From positions 1-64,000 of the forward strand of contig NW_025401213.1 of assembly GCF_011075055.1 (NCBI RefSeq): DNA of 64,000 nt. Reading direction: 5' to 3'. Source of the stretch: Mangifera indica (Eukaryota; Streptophyta; Magnoliopsida; Sapindales; Anacardiaceae). Both the position numbers and the translations under genes were made by a program. Within the stretch, counting starts at the first letter, position 1; each line of letters starts with the position of its first letter. Positions 49,461-61,354 of the stretch are shown piece by piece. The notes below the pieces were generated by a model. That model saw only the letters and a program-made list of their open reading frames with translations, ran no database searches and had not been told where the DNA came from.

Positions 49461-50324
49461 TGCTCCAATTGAAAATCAAAGCAAATGGATCGCGTCGATT
49501 TTGATTTGAAGTTTGTGTTTCGTTGTGGTTGTGGATAATAATTGGGTCGGTCAGAGACTTTGGTTTGGTGTTGCCTTGTTGGTTCGGCAAAGAAAAAGTT
49601 ATTACTCAACAGCATTACTTTTTTCTTTTTTTTGGTTAAACAGATTTAAATATGAAAACATTTTTAAAATTTTTAAAGGAATGGTATAAATAAGGAAATT
49701 AATTAAAATATCAAAATTCACCTATACGAAATTGATACATTTTTGTAGGTTAGACAGATATAATCGGCGAGCGTATTATAGTTGGACAAAAATATTTATA
49801 TACAATCAAACCTTAAATTCATTTCCAATATTTAAAATCTCATATTCGCACCTTGTATACCTACTTAAATCCCATCTGTAATCAAAAGAAATTCCAACAA
49901 TTTCACTTAATATATAACAACAAAAATGGAAAAAAATGATTAGTAATCATTCATTCTTTTGTTTAATAACTTAGAATGCTGAAATTTAATCATTTTGTAG
50001 AAGATTTCGTAGGTTTTCGAAATTGTTGAATTTTTACGTGAAATGGTTTGCATCCTTTTGATATTTTTGAAATTTGTTAATAGTTTTATGTTAGAATAAG
50101 TATAGAATCGATTGGTGGTAAAATTGGGTTTGAAATTGAAGGATTTAGGGTCATTGTGTTCTCCATTTGCAATTCGCAATCACCATGTCACTGACAAAGG
50201 TTGAAGATGAGTGGGTTTTTTTATGTTTTCCCACTATGCATGATCTGCAGGATAAGGGTGTTCAATATCAATTGCACGTGTGTTCTATTTGGTACGTGCA
50301 ACAAACTTGGTGGTCTGCTATTCA
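49461..50324. other. 5' flank of the UBA/PUB gene and spacer
   Basis: 49461-49600 is the probable leader and promoter of the minus-strand gene. The rest is AT-rich with no recognised gene. Confidence 0.45.
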
Positions 50325-50332
50325 CCAAAAGG

Positions 50333-51586
50333 TAGTCCTGGCCACGGTTCATGAACCGGTGGTTTCGGTTCAAAATAGCTGGTTTACGGTTCGAAAAAAT
50401 AAAGACCCTAAGCCAAAATCGTAATAGGATGGTTCGTTCATGGTTCGGAACCGATGGTTTTGGTTCGAAATCGATGGTTCATCCACGGTTCAAAACTGAC
50501 GATTCGTCCACAGTTTGAAACCGTCAGATGTCTCGTATCCACCTCCTTGTTTGAATTTATAAATTTGCTTACAATAATTGCAAGTAATATCAAAATTACC
50601 ATCTTTCTTTTGTATTTTCTTGAAATGAATCTTGAAAATATCGGATGTAAGAATTTATTAAGAGTGTTGTTCCATCTCTATCTGTTGTTGATGTTGTTGT
50701 TGTTGCTCTATCTCTTTACATTGGCTTTTATTTTCTTGTGTTGAAAAATCATCTATAAATTAATTTTTATTCATATTTGATATATGTGAATATTGACCAA
50801 ATTTCCTATTACCGGAAGAATTTCCACTACTTACCATTTTTTGATAATAAATAAAATTAATTATATAAATAAATTATATGATTAATTATAAAAGATAATA
50901 AATAAAATTAATTATATAAATAAATTATATGATTAATTATGAAAAATAATAAAAAATAATAAATAAAATTAATTATAGAAATAAAATCTATAATTAATTA
51001 TGAATTGTATAATAAAAATAGAAATTGGAATTAATAAAAAATTAAAAAGAATTTAATTAAATTTAAGAGAATTTGATTGAATTGAAATATTGAGAGAGTA
51101 TTAAGAGTTGAAAGAATGAGAATGAGAGTTTGAAGATTGAGTGAGAGAGTGGAGAGATTGAAATTTGAATGGGTATATATATAAGAAAAAAAATTTTTGA
51201 AAAAAAAATAAAAATAAGGGGGTGAATTGTGATTTTAAAATTTGCAGGGGACCAATTTGGTGAAAATGTCCCCTGCAATTTCCCTTCTGCAAGCCAACGG
51301 TTCCCTGAGCAGGGAACCGTTGGCTACTTAAAAAATTTAAAAAAATTTCAGAAAATTCAAAAAAATTTCAAAATTTTTCAGTAAACCGCCGGTTTACATG
51401 TCGGTTCACAAACGGACGTAAACCGACGATTTCACGGTTCAAAATTAGATAAATCGGAACCGAACTGCTAAAATCCGGTTTCGGTTCCAGTTCAGTCCGA
51501 TTCCGGGTTTGTCGATTCTGGTTTCAGGTTTTTTCCAACCGGTTTCGGTCCGGTTCACGGGCCAAATCGGCCCGTGGCCAGGTCTA
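50333..51586. mobile_element. Non-autonomous hAT element (1254 bp) with GGTTC/GAACC-rich arms
   Basis: The ends TAGTCCTGGCCACGGTTCAT and ...CGGCCCGTGGCCAGGTCTA are inverted repeats, and a perfect 8-bp target duplication, ccaaaagg, flanks them (50325-50332 and 51587-51594). The subterminal zones contain many copies of 'cggttc', 'aaccgatggtt' and their complements, as hAT transposase-binding regions do. The interior keeps a fragment of the transposase 5' region on the minus strand, including a TATA-like run (51174-51183). Confidence 0.92.
50535..50837 (-). pseudogene. hAT transposase N-terminal fragment with BED zinc finger half
   Basis: On the minus strand it begins MVSSGNSSGNRKFGQYS at 50837, has a glutamine-rich stretch (EQQQQHQQQ), stops in frame, then reads HFKKIQKKDGNFDITCNYCK and QIYKFKQGG to about 50535. 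That is the first half of a BED finger with the CxxC pair and is typical of plant hAT transposases. Sequence after KFKQGG is element arm, so the rest of the transposase was deleted. Confidence 0.78.
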
Positions 51587-51594
51587 CCAAAAGG

Positions 51595-52430
51595 TTTTGG
51601 ATATTTTCTATTTTATGAGATAATTGATATTTTCTAGTTTAAGATTTGTAGTTTTTAAATTTTTCATCAGTGTTTTATGTATAAAACATTTATATTTTAT
51701 GAAAATTAATGAGCTTTATATATTTTGTGCATATTATTGCTTCTCAACATTAAAGAAAACATGGTGTTCTGTTTGGGAACAAGAAATTTTCTATCAATCG
51801 CCAGTTTAAGATATAAGTCATGACTTATACCAATCGAGATGTGATGTCCACTATTCAAGTGACTTTGACCAAGTAGTAGAAATTTTTTTTCAAAACAATA
51901 TGTTTTGGAAAGTTTGACTTATAAAATTCCCGTTTCAAATATTTACACACTCTTTTATACTTTGAGATGTGGTAAGGGCGGACTTCAAGGAGTAGTTATG
52001 CATGAGAGCTAATAGGGTTGACATTTTTTTCAACCCATACGAGTTCACCCTTATGAATGGGCTTTGATTTAACTATCGTACAAAGATTGTGCAATAATAT
52101 CCCTCTTGAGCCGAATAGAGAATTAAAGGCAAATACTTTGCTAGTAAGAGCTTTGTTACATATGACAACATTGTAGAAGTTTTCGAGTACAGGGCATGGG
52201 AACGGATGACATCAATATTGTGAACACATCAGTTTATTTGGGGCCGATAATAGGATAGTGATCGTCAAGGATGTATTTCATTTAGTAGATCACCTAGATG
52301 ACTTCAATTCCTATTCGTGGAGGGTATGGGTATGGAAAATAAACATATAGATCCATCTGTGATTGCATTAGTCAACTATGCATAGAGTCAAAGTAGATGA
52401 AAAGGGTTACCCTCATGCATTCATGTATAG
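51595..52430. other. Spacer, nothing recognised
   Basis: No gene or clear repeat was recognised on either strand. Confidence 0.4.
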
Positions 52431-52439
52431 TTTAATTTG

Positions 52440-53070
52440 ATATAAAAACCAGGTCAAAAAATTTTTACCTCACATTAGTCTATTCTAATTTTTTTGTTCC
52501 TAATCTCCTCATCTGAAACTCCTTTTGGCAAAGAAATCATCATTTTTATCTCTTCTCAGTGTCAATCTCATTATTTTCGATGTCAATTTCATCATTTGAT
52601 TAATTTTTTATATTGATTTTATCATTTTCAACATCAACTTCATCATTTTTGGTATTGATCTCATCATTTATGATAACTCATTTTCACTCAATACCAACGA
52701 TTTACTTGTGAATCAGTGCAATTTCTCGATTGAGCCACAATTGAATAGGATCCAATAGCTTTAGCCATTGGACATTCACTTGAAGTCATTGTTACCAATA
52801 GGTCTCAATTGGATTCATTAAGCTAGTTAATTAAACTAGCTTTTAAATCGTTGCGCATAGAAAAATTTTTGTTCTCTTTTAAAAGTTCCCTAGCTTTCGA
52901 CAAGAACCTCTACCAAATTTATTATTTTTGAAATCCTCTAAGTTGTCGAAAAAATAGAAAATTTTAGCAATTTTCTTCAAAAAATCTATGAACTTAAGCA
53001 ACAATAATAGAGGTTTGTTTGTGTGAAACAAAACTTTTAATCTTTTTTATTACAGAGAAGAAAGAAGTGT
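52440..53070 (+). repeat. ~600-bp dispersed repeat, copy A
   Basis: It shares ordered blocks with copies at 53935-54410 and 56390-57020: 'cacattagtct', 'ttagccattgga.attcact', 'aagctagt', 'ttgttctcttttaaaagttc', 'tagctttc.acaagaacctc' and 'tatgaacttaagcaa'. It has no coding capacity. Its nature is unknown. Confidence 0.75.
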
Positions 53071-53934
53071 AATTTTTATATGAATAAAATTATGTATGCT
53101 TATTATGAATATTAATCTGATTATTTAAATGATTTTTAAAAAAAGATAAAATAATACATCATTATATAATAATATATTATCATTTATACCCAAAACATAA
53201 TACATTTGTTTTTATATTGATTATATTTGTGGTTAGGATTAGTATTGTATATTGTAAAACCCTTTTTTTCTAGAAGTATTATCCTTTAGAGGAATATGTC
53301 ATTTTAAATTATAAATAAATCATATAAACCTTGAATAAAATCATTATTATGAAATCAAATAAATTATTACAAAAATACCCGTTTTGAAAACATAATTGTC
53401 AAAAGCGTATAAAAGATATCCTCACATAAAATCATTAACAATATTCATATAGTATGTGTAACCAAACATAAAGATGAATTGAATACATAAACTGGTAAGA
53501 TCATGTAATAACATAAATGCCCTCCATGACTCTATGCGTTTTAACTGTTACTCGCCCCACAATCATCACGATCAACTATACCTACATACATGAAAGTAGG
53601 AGAGTAAGTAATAAAATACTCAATAAATAGATGATTCTACTATTAATTTTTACTTAATTTTCAAAATGCCCTTAACCTAATCCATACCATCTTGGACATC
53701 CTAAGTTTATCACTAAACTCCTTTTAAAATGATGATGGGTCTCATATCACTTATCTAAACTCATACAGAACGCGGGAACATCTAGGCTATATATTATAAC
53801 TTTCAGATCAAACTATGACCCGTTTGATCATTAAAGAATCACTCCTTGGATTTCTAACTAGCATGACTATATCACCTCTAGGTCGATTGTGTCCCACTCG
53901 ATCATTAAGAAACCACTCCCCTGGATTCTTGTCT

Positions 53935-54410
53935 GGTGATATCATTCTCAACGTTAATCTAATCAATTTTCGTGTTGACCTTATTATTTTTGCCATTGAT
54001 CTCATCATTTCTAATAACTCATTTCTTTCTAAACCATTGATTCACTAGTAAACCGATAGAAGTTTCTCGATTGACCACGGTTCAATGTGATCCCATATCT
54101 TTAGCCATTGGACATTCACTCGAGGTCATTGTGGCCAATAAGTTCCAATTAGATCGGTTGAACTTGTTGATCAAACTGGGTTTTAAATTGTTGCCCACAA
54201 ACAAATCTTTATTCTCTTATAAAAGTTCACCAGCTTTCTCAATAAGAACTTCTACCAATTTTATTGTTTCTGAAATCCTCCATGAATTATAAAAAAACTA
54301 GAAAATTTTGGGCATTTTCTTCAAATATGTCTGAACTTGAGCAACAATAATCAAGATTTGTTTGTGTGAAACAAAGTTTTTCATCATTCTTTTTATAGGA
54401 AAGATAGAGC
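53935..54410 (+). repeat. ~600-bp dispersed repeat, copy B
   Basis: It matches copies A and C, from 'gttgaccttattattttt' through 'gcccacaaacaaatctttattctctt' to 'gtgtgaaacaaagtttttcatcattctt'. It precedes the broken SUMO copy and is part of a larger duplicated block. Confidence 0.75.
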
Positions 54411-54839
54411 TGACAATTTTCAACACGACCTATTAACCCGATAGAAAAAAATTGGGTTAGTGTTAAGTTTTTCTAACACAAAATTTATTTTGAGTAATTT
54501 GATACGATTTGAAATTAGGTCAGATGGTATTAAGGTTCATATAAAAATATTCGATACTACTCAAATTGACATGAATATTTTGAAAAAATATTATATTAAT
54601 AGAATTTGTCCACTCAAATTTAATTTGAAAAATTACAATAAAACCATATAACTGATATATTTTTCAATTATCTCATATTAAAAATTACAGAGTAAGATTT
54701 CATAAATTATAAATACAAACTTTTAAACTTTAAAAGATTTATTAATATTATTTCCAAACCAAGTTATGAACTTTCGAAACCAAACAACAATAAACTTGAA
54801 CTTGAAATATACCATTCAAACCATTCGAACTTGAGTTAA

Positions 54840-54945
54840 GCTTGAGAATCATTGAGCCGAGCTATTAGACTTGTACAAATTTGATCGATGAATTAAAATG
54901 AAAAATGACCTCTAGAAGGATAAGTCATACACCTTGGCTAAGAAA
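54840..54945 (+). repeat. Block shared with 57790-57905
   Basis: 'ttgatcgatgaattaaaatgaaaaatgacctctagaaggataa' corresponds to 57845-57885 in the same orientation. This shows that the duplication of the repeat and SUMO unit extends through the spacer. Confidence 0.7.
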
Positions 54946-54964
54946 TTATAATTAATAATCTTAA

Positions 54965-55124
54965 TTGCGCGAAATAGATGCAATGGTACATGCAGCTGGC
55001 GGCGGTCATGCATCTATTTGAGTTTATGCTGCTAATTAGTGTTTAAAGATTTCCCATTTAGTTTAAAATCAGAACAATCTTAATTGTGTTGTGGGTGTTT
55101 TCAGTGGTGGCTTAAGAATGAAGA

Positions 55125-55125
<1 letters not shown>
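54965..55125 (+). pseudogene. Inverted SUMO last exon and 3' UTR fragment
   Basis: The plus strand reads EIDAMVHAAGGGHASI then a stop (about 54973-55022). This matches the last exon of the intact SUMO gene, which is on the minus strand, and downstream sequence to 'ttttcagtggtggcttaagaatga' matches its 3' flank. It is therefore inverted relative to exons 1-2 of the same broken copy (55310-55602). An 11-bp inverted repeat (aaatagatgca / tgcatctattt) surrounds the coding part. Here the diglycine is followed by a short tail (GHASI), as in SUMO precursors. Confidence 0.82.
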
Positions 55126-55156
<31 letters not shown>

Positions 55157-55157
55157 A
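55124..55157. repeat. (AT)n microsatellite
   Basis: A long AT dinucleotide run directly beside the inverted SUMO fragment. It is a plausible fragile site for the rearrangement. Confidence 0.85.
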
Positions 55158-55309
55158 TTGGGGACCTATTTGTATATGTTGGATGTGTAAACCCAAAATA
55201 CAGTGATCAGACACACAACTACTGTATTAGATAAATGAAGGTTTCATAAGTAGAGGCTCAAACCCAAGTCTCTATTTTGAAAGCCATTGGAGTCAAAATA
55301 AAGAAATAT

Positions 55310-55602
55310 TGAACTGTCCTGTATGGTAGAAATCATGTCTTCCACAATAAGCAGTTAAAAGCTTCTTTAACTTCTGGTTACCTTTTGCCTTGTAAAACAG
55401 CTTAAGCTTTTTTCCTTCCTGCAAAAATGATATATATACAACCCACAAAGAATTTAAAAAAAATTATGTCAAATTTCATTTTAAGCCACACATAATTTGT
55501 GATTATTAAGAATTAAACATACAAAAATAATTGGATTTAGGAGTATTAATTACCTGATTTTTCACGGTGAGCTTCCATGGGTACTTGTTCTTACTCGTTT
55601 GA
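55310..55602 (-). pseudogene. SUMO pseudogene exons 1-2
   Basis: On the minus strand, exon 1 (about 55600-55554) reads …ATGG then AAGCTCACCGTGAAAAATCAG before GTAATTAAT. Relative to the intact copy about ten bases are missing after the start codon, so the start is out of frame with LTVKNQ. Exon 2 (from about 55420 down) reads EGKKLKLFYKAKGNQKLKKL then AYCGRHDFYH and loses frame. The missing last exon lies inverted at 54965-55125. The copy is dead. Confidence 0.85.
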
Positions 55603-55619
55603 AAGACCTGCAACGAAAA

Positions 55620-55830
55620 ATGGATCATTGTTTTCTTAAACAAACAATAAAGCTTTGAGTGCTACTTATGCAGACTGGCTATAGAAAAAGTTTGTCCAAC
55701 TTTCCCTTAATAGGTCATTGTCATTTTCACATTTATTACGTCTCTGAAACTTGATAAATAATTGAAAGAAGGCTTTGAATTAATAACCACCATTAATATT
55801 CTAAACTTTTAATGTGGAATCTTGAGATTC
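55620..55830. repeat. Leader-intron segment duplicated with the SUMO unit
   Basis: 'aactttcccttaatagg', 'attgtcattttcacatttatta', 'ctctgaaacttgataaataattg' and 'aatattctaaactt' recur at 58660-58790 upstream of the intact SUMO copy, marking the right part of the duplicated block. Confidence 0.75.
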
Positions 55831-56389
55831 AAACTTAGAGTTTGTATTTCTCCAAGATGATGAGTTGAGAGACTGAAATTAAGAATACGTTTTGATGATT
55901 TGCTACGAAGGCAACAGAGTAATGCTGAATATCAGAGACCATTGGAACTGTTATAACCTCTTAGTATTCTTAAATAGAAATGTCAACATATATTGATGAA
56001 TTTTATAATTGGTCTACCAAGAGTTTAGGAGAGTTATAATATGTTGTGAGTATTTGTTGACATGTTAACTAAATCGAACCCTAAAAATTTATCATTTTTT
56101 CTCTCCCTCAACCTTCAGAAGTAATAATTTTCCTCTAGGCTAAATTTTAAAAAATCGCATTTCCCCTTTAGGGTTTAACTTCAATATCTGGTCACTTCTT
56201 CCAATGTTATCTCTGATGGGTTTAACTAGTGTCATAATAATATGATTTTCACAGTTACTTGCACAAATATCATTTTATGATAGTCAATGAAGATATTCAA
56301 CTTGCATATTATATGATGTCATTGCCTAATTGACATCACATATTTAAGGAATGTTTTGAAGACACAATTGGTTTTTAGACTGTACACTA
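55830..56389. other. Spacer between duplicated blocks
   Basis: No gene is recognised. Confidence 0.4.
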
Positions 56390-57020
56390 ACAACAACTAA
56401 GTTGAAAAACCTTAGTCGCACATTAGTCTCTTCTTGTTTTTTTTTCTTTGTTGATGATCTTGTTAGTAATAACTTTTGGTGAAGAAATTGTCATTTTCAT
56501 CTTTTCTTGGTGTCAATCTTATTATTTTGAACATTGATTTTGTCATTTGATTTATTTTTTATATTAATTTCATCATTTTTTATGTAAATCTATTCATTTC
56601 ATGTGTCTGTTCCATATCTTTTGCGTTTATTTTATTATTTTCAACAATTTATTTCCACCCTAAATAGGTGATTCACCCTTGAACCGATGCAAATTTCGCT
56701 GTTTAGCCATTGGATATTGAACCACGTTATTGTTGTTAATAGGTCTCTGTCAAACCGATTAAGCTAGTGTATCCATGTAAGTTTTAAATAGTTGCCCACA
56801 AACAAATCTTCGTTCTCTTTTAAAAGTTCTTTAGCTTTCTCAACAAGAACCTCCACCTATTTTATTGTTTTTGAAATCCTCCATGAGTCCAAAAACTAGG
56901 AAATTTTGGTTGTTTCTTTCAAGAAATCTATGAACTTAAGCAATATAAATCGAGACTTGTTTGTGGTAAACAAAGCTTTTCATCATTCTTATTAAAGAGG
57001 AGAAGAGTATAATTTTTGTA
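56390..57020 (+). repeat. ~600-bp dispersed repeat, copy C
   Basis: The most complete partner of copy A, with 'cacattagtctcttcttg', 'tttggtgaagaaattgtcat', 'gtgattcacccttgaaccga' and 'ttgcccacaaacaaatcttc' in the same order. It precedes the intact SUMO copy. Confidence 0.75.
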
Positions 57021-58024
57021 GTGCTTATTTGTGTTTAGGTTTGAGTTAGTATTTGGCATTGGCTTTTGAGTTGTATTTAAAAAACAATTATAACACTTTT
57101 AAAAAACAATAAAACGATATTTACACAATTTTTTTTACATAATTTAGATATATAAATAATGTGTAATTATATGATTAGACGATTTTAAATTAAAGACAAA
57201 ATAACACTTAATTATATAATAAAATATTATTTATATATCTAAATTATGTATCAAAAATATATATAAATAACATTACTCTTTCAAAAAAAGCCACTTGGTA
57301 TTTGGTTTTAATATGAAAATTCCTTTGAAAAATATTTTTCATCTTTTGTTAAAGAAAAATCAAACTATAAGTTATTTGTAAAAAAAAAAACAATTTAAAT
57401 TAAATCTCACTTTCAAATCCAAAAGATTATGTTAAAATTTGTGTAAGAAATTTGACTCTTGAAAATAATCTAATATTTATAGAATCAAAGTGTTTTCAAC
57501 GTGGTTTAGAAAAAAATAATACTTATTAAGATTGTAATTGAATCAAACCAAGCAAAATATTGTAAGATTTTAACTCAGTTTGATTGAGTTCAGACAAAGC
57601 TTGAATCTGAATTAAAAAATTATAACTCAAATTTAATTCAAAAAAATTAAAATTAAACCTTATAATTTATATATTTTTAATTATCTCATATTTAAATTAA
57701 AGAATAAGATTTCTTAAGATTGCAAGTACAAACTTCTAAATTTTAAGGTGTTTAAACCAAGATACGAGCTTGCAAATTCACCAAACTAGACAAAGCAAAC
57801 TCGAGCTTAGAATATACAACAAACAACTTGAATTTGTTGAAATTTGATTGATGAATGAAAATAAAAAATGATCTCTAAAAAGATAATGTCATATCCATTG
57901 GGTCATTAAAAAGAAAGTAACCATAAAATATTCATATAAAATGATCCCTCATTCTTAAGCCACGGCCACCACTGAAAACAGATTGATCTGAAATTAAACT
58001 AAATACTAAATCTCTAAAGATTAA

Positions 58025-58465
58025 TTAGCCGCCACTTGCATGTACCATTGCGTCTATCTCATCACCATCCTTCAATCCAGCCTACCAATAAGCAAGTCAA
58101 AATATTCTATTAAAATCATAAATTTATTCAACATTCTGATTAATTAAGAAGATTACTTACTTGAATAGGAGTAAGATTATGATCAAATCGTTCTCCATTG
58201 ATTAAGAATTGAACAGCCCCGTACGGCAGAATTTGTTTCTTACAATAAGCAAGTAAAAGCTTCTTTAGCTTCTGGTCACCTTTGACCTTGAAAAACAGCT
58301 TATTTCCTTCCTGCAAAAAATAAAACCAACAAGGGTGTGTGTATATATATATATATGTATGTATGTATAAAACCCAGAAAAAATTTAAAAAAAAAATTAT
58401 GTCAAATTTCTTTTTACACTATTAATTACCTGATTTTTTACGGTGAGCATTACATAGTGATCCAT
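58025..58465 (-). CDS. Small ubiquitin-like modifier (SUMO), short form ending at the diglycine
   Basis: Three minus-strand exons, 58465-58430, 58310-58161 and 58081-58025, all phase 0, encode 80 residues. The order is β1 HYVMLTVKNQ, then EGNKLFFKVKGDQKLKKLL, AYCKKQILPYGAVQFLINGE, RFDHNLTP, and the SUMO signature AGLKDGDEIDAMVHASGG with the stop directly after GG. SUMO is conjugated to lysines of target proteins through that glycine. Compared with usual plant SUMO (about 100 residues) it lacks the flexible N-terminal arm and the C-terminal extension, so it would not need maturation by a SUMO protease. There is no stop or shift. A leader intron (58495-59437) lies upstream. It is the surviving copy of a duplicated block. 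Whether it is expressed is unknown. Confidence 0.87.
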
Positions 58466-59560
58466 GGGTATTTCTTCTTACTTAGTTGAATGACCTACAA
58501 TGAAAATGAAAACTTGTTTTGTTAACAAACAATGCATCATAAAGAAAGAGCTATAAACAAACAGCACCAATTAAACCTAAAGCAACAATCCCAAATCAAA
58601 AGCCTTTAATTTTTTTTTATTTTCCAGTAAGAGTTTTTTTATTGTTGACTGGCACTGAAGAAAGTTGAGGAACTTTCCCCTAATAGATGATTGTCATTTT
58701 CAGTTTAGACTAATATATTTATTACACCTCTGAAACCTGATAAATAATTGTAAGAAAACTTGAATAATCACCAATAATATTCTAAACTTGAATATTAAAT
58801 CCCACAATTGCATTGGAAAATATATATAGATATATTATTCCAAAATAATGTTTGAAAAAGAAGAGGACATTTCTTGCTTTGTTTTCTCATAAATGAGTGT
58901 AAGCTGTGAATATTTATTCATGAAATTGGCATGTTAAACAAGAAAAAGAGCATAATTTTATGTCTTTCCAATTAATATGAAAAAACTTCCACAGGAGAAA
59001 CACATCTTTTATCAAACCAACATATGTATTTTTGTTCCAAGGCATAAATCTTGGTCAGAGAAACACAAGATACCATTTTTCTAATTAATTAAATTCCATT
59101 AGCAGATCACCATTAAGCATCGATCAAAGTGTATTTACTTAGAAAAATCTACTCAAACAAAATAAGAAGTGCAAGAGACAAAAAACTCATCAGAAAATGA
59201 AAAATCACACAACAAAATGTTCCCAGATAGTCACAACGAACCAACAAAACACACAAAATAGCCTCCAAAAATGTAATAAGGAAAAAATATTTTTGTAGTG
59301 TTTTTTAAAGTGAAATTAACAGAGAGTTTTTTAAAGTGTACATAAAATTCGTCACATTCTAACAAGGAAAAAAATGGTAAGAAGGTTAAATATTTAGCTA
59401 AAATTAAGATTACAGAAGAGAGGAAAATGAGACTTACCGGCAAACTCGAACGTGGAAGGGGGGAGAACTCTTGACGCTACTGAAGCAACGGTGGTAATTT
59501 GTGAAGAGAGTGGTGAGAAAGTTGTAAACTTGGATTTAACAAAGAAGAGAGAGAAATGGG
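58466..59560 (-). promoter_or_regulatory. 5' leader with leader intron and promoter of SUMO gene
   Basis: On the minus strand a noncoding exon ends …GAGTTTGCCG|GTAAGTCTC (donor at 59437-59436), and the acceptor TTCATTGTAG|GTCATTC is at 58495. This leaves 29 bp of leader before the ATG. An upstream AT-rich TATTTATCC (about 59570-59578) is a TATA candidate. Leader introns are common in plant ubiquitin-like genes. Confidence 0.6.
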
Positions 59561-59645
59561 GTGGGTGGATAAATATTACAAAATGCTTACACTTTGGTCA
59601 AACTTTGGAGATATTATACATGGCCGTATTTTGACTAAAAAAGTA

Positions 59646-60542
59646 GGCTAAAAGACTTTTTCCCACCCAAGGTATAGTAAAATCCAAAAGCACACCTTTT
59701 AATTTTTAAAAATTTAAATACTTGTTTACGAGATAATTTTTGTTAAAAATTTTAATTATAATTAGGGGTAAAATTATTATTTAATAAAAAATTTAAAAAC
59801 TAAACTTTTATCAATTCCCCCCTTAGTTTGAAAATCTCGCAATCTTCTCACCTCAAATTGTCTTTCAAAGTGGCAAATTTTCCCCTAAAATTTTCTCCTT
59901 TTTTCTCCGAAAACAATCCATCATTTTCAACCGTTGCCCATCCTCCCTCTCCCCTTGTCTCTCCTCTTAGCCTCTCTTCGACCACGGATAGACAAAAATC
60001 ATCTGAAAATTTAGACAATTTCTGTCCAAACATCCAAACAAAAGTCGTTTGAAAATCTTTCAAACGACTTTTGTCTGGAAGAGGAGACAACGACTTGACA
60101 AATTGTCTGGATGACAATAGAGATCACTTCATCTAGACGACAACACGTCTAGAAGATTTATCTGGACATCGTCTTTTAGACGATTTTCATCTAGATTCTC
60201 ATATGATTTATGTCAATCGGTGGTCGGAGAGAGGCCGAGAGGGAGAGATAAGGTGGGAGGGAGGATGATTGATGGTCGGAGATAACGGATCTTGTTGGAG
60301 AGAAGAGGAAAAATCCTAGAAGGAAATTGTTATTTTTCAAACTTTAGGTGGGGGCAAATTACGAGTTTTTAAACTCATAGGATAAAAATACGATAAAATT
60401 TTTAATAAATATCGGTTTTACCCTAACTCTAACTAAGATTTTTAATATAAATTCTTTCATATATGAATATTTGGATTTTTGAAAATTTGAAGATATGACT
60501 TTGAGATTTCACCATACTTGTGTGGGAACATGTCTTTTGGCC
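59646..60542. mobile_element. Foldback Mutator-like MITE, copy 4
   Basis: The ends GGCTAAAAGACTTTTTCCCA and ...ACATGTCTTTTGGCC are inverted repeats, flanked by a perfect 9-bp duplication, aaaaaagta (59637-59645 and 60543-60551). The whole 897 bp folds on itself: 'cctccctctccccttgtct' pairs with 'gagagataaggtgggaggga', and a short perfect hairpin 'aaaagtcgtttgaaa' / 'tttcaaacgactttt' lies at 60039-60074. It lies just upstream of the SUMO promoter. Confidence 0.92.
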
Positions 60543-60551
60543 AAAAAAGTA

Positions 60552-61354
60552 ATACAGGCGCAAAGTGCATGGGAGATAAGGTTCAGAGATGGAAATTAAT
60601 GTAATGTATTTCAAGGGCATTCAATTTATGAAGCAACCACCAAACCAAATAAACATCATTCATTTTCTCTCTTTTTATACTTTATTACACCTTAATTACT
60701 CTTTCTAAATTATATATTTAGATTCAATTTACAACAAAGTCAAGTGAGAGCAATGATTTCATATTTCAACTAGGTCAGATCAAGAGCTTGATCAGATCTG
60801 AACATAAACACTACTAATAATAAATAAACACTATTAATAAATATATAATTTATGTTGTATTTCCTTATGGTATGGATGATGAGATTCTTATTTTTCTTAT
60901 GATATATAAAAAATAGGTTAAATAAAATTAAAAAAAAATAATGTATAACAAAATAAAATTGTTCAAATTGATGATGAAATCAAAACTTCAAATGAAAATT
61001 TGGTAAATGTTTTAACAAAAGATTAATAAAAATTGAAGGCCCTAATGGGTAAAGTTTTTTACAGCACTCTGTGTCTCGCAGACTGAATCCATCACTATTT
61101 TGGGAATAAGTTTCTGTTTACTTGAAATGGTGAGTGATCAGCTACTGTTTGCAACTCAATATTCGGTTCAAATCCCTTATCTGTTTAGGGGAAAATTTTG
61201 CTCTTCAAGAAGCAGCTCCTGTGCCAAGAAAATCTATAAATGGTAGCTGTGGTAATCTGCAAGTGATAATGATGAGGATGAGGAAGCAGTGACAGTGGTT
61301 TGGTTTATTTAAGGTATATAAGACTTGAAATTATTGAAGTTTGAGCTGTCTTTT
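60552..61354. other. Spacer, no gene assigned
   Basis: 61020-61310 is less AT-rich and contains a 39-codon plus-strand frame (MVSDQLLFATQYSVQIPYLF…) that I do not recognise and do not call. The rest is AT-rich. Confidence 0.4.

Noticed and set aside
59452..59634. 60-codon plus-strand frame
   Set aside because: Antisense to the SUMO leader exon and promoter; no similarity.
60981..61310. Short plus-strand frame MVSDQLLFATQY… as a possible peptide gene
   Set aside because: Only 39 codons, no signal peptide or known peptide motif recognised; insufficient evidence.
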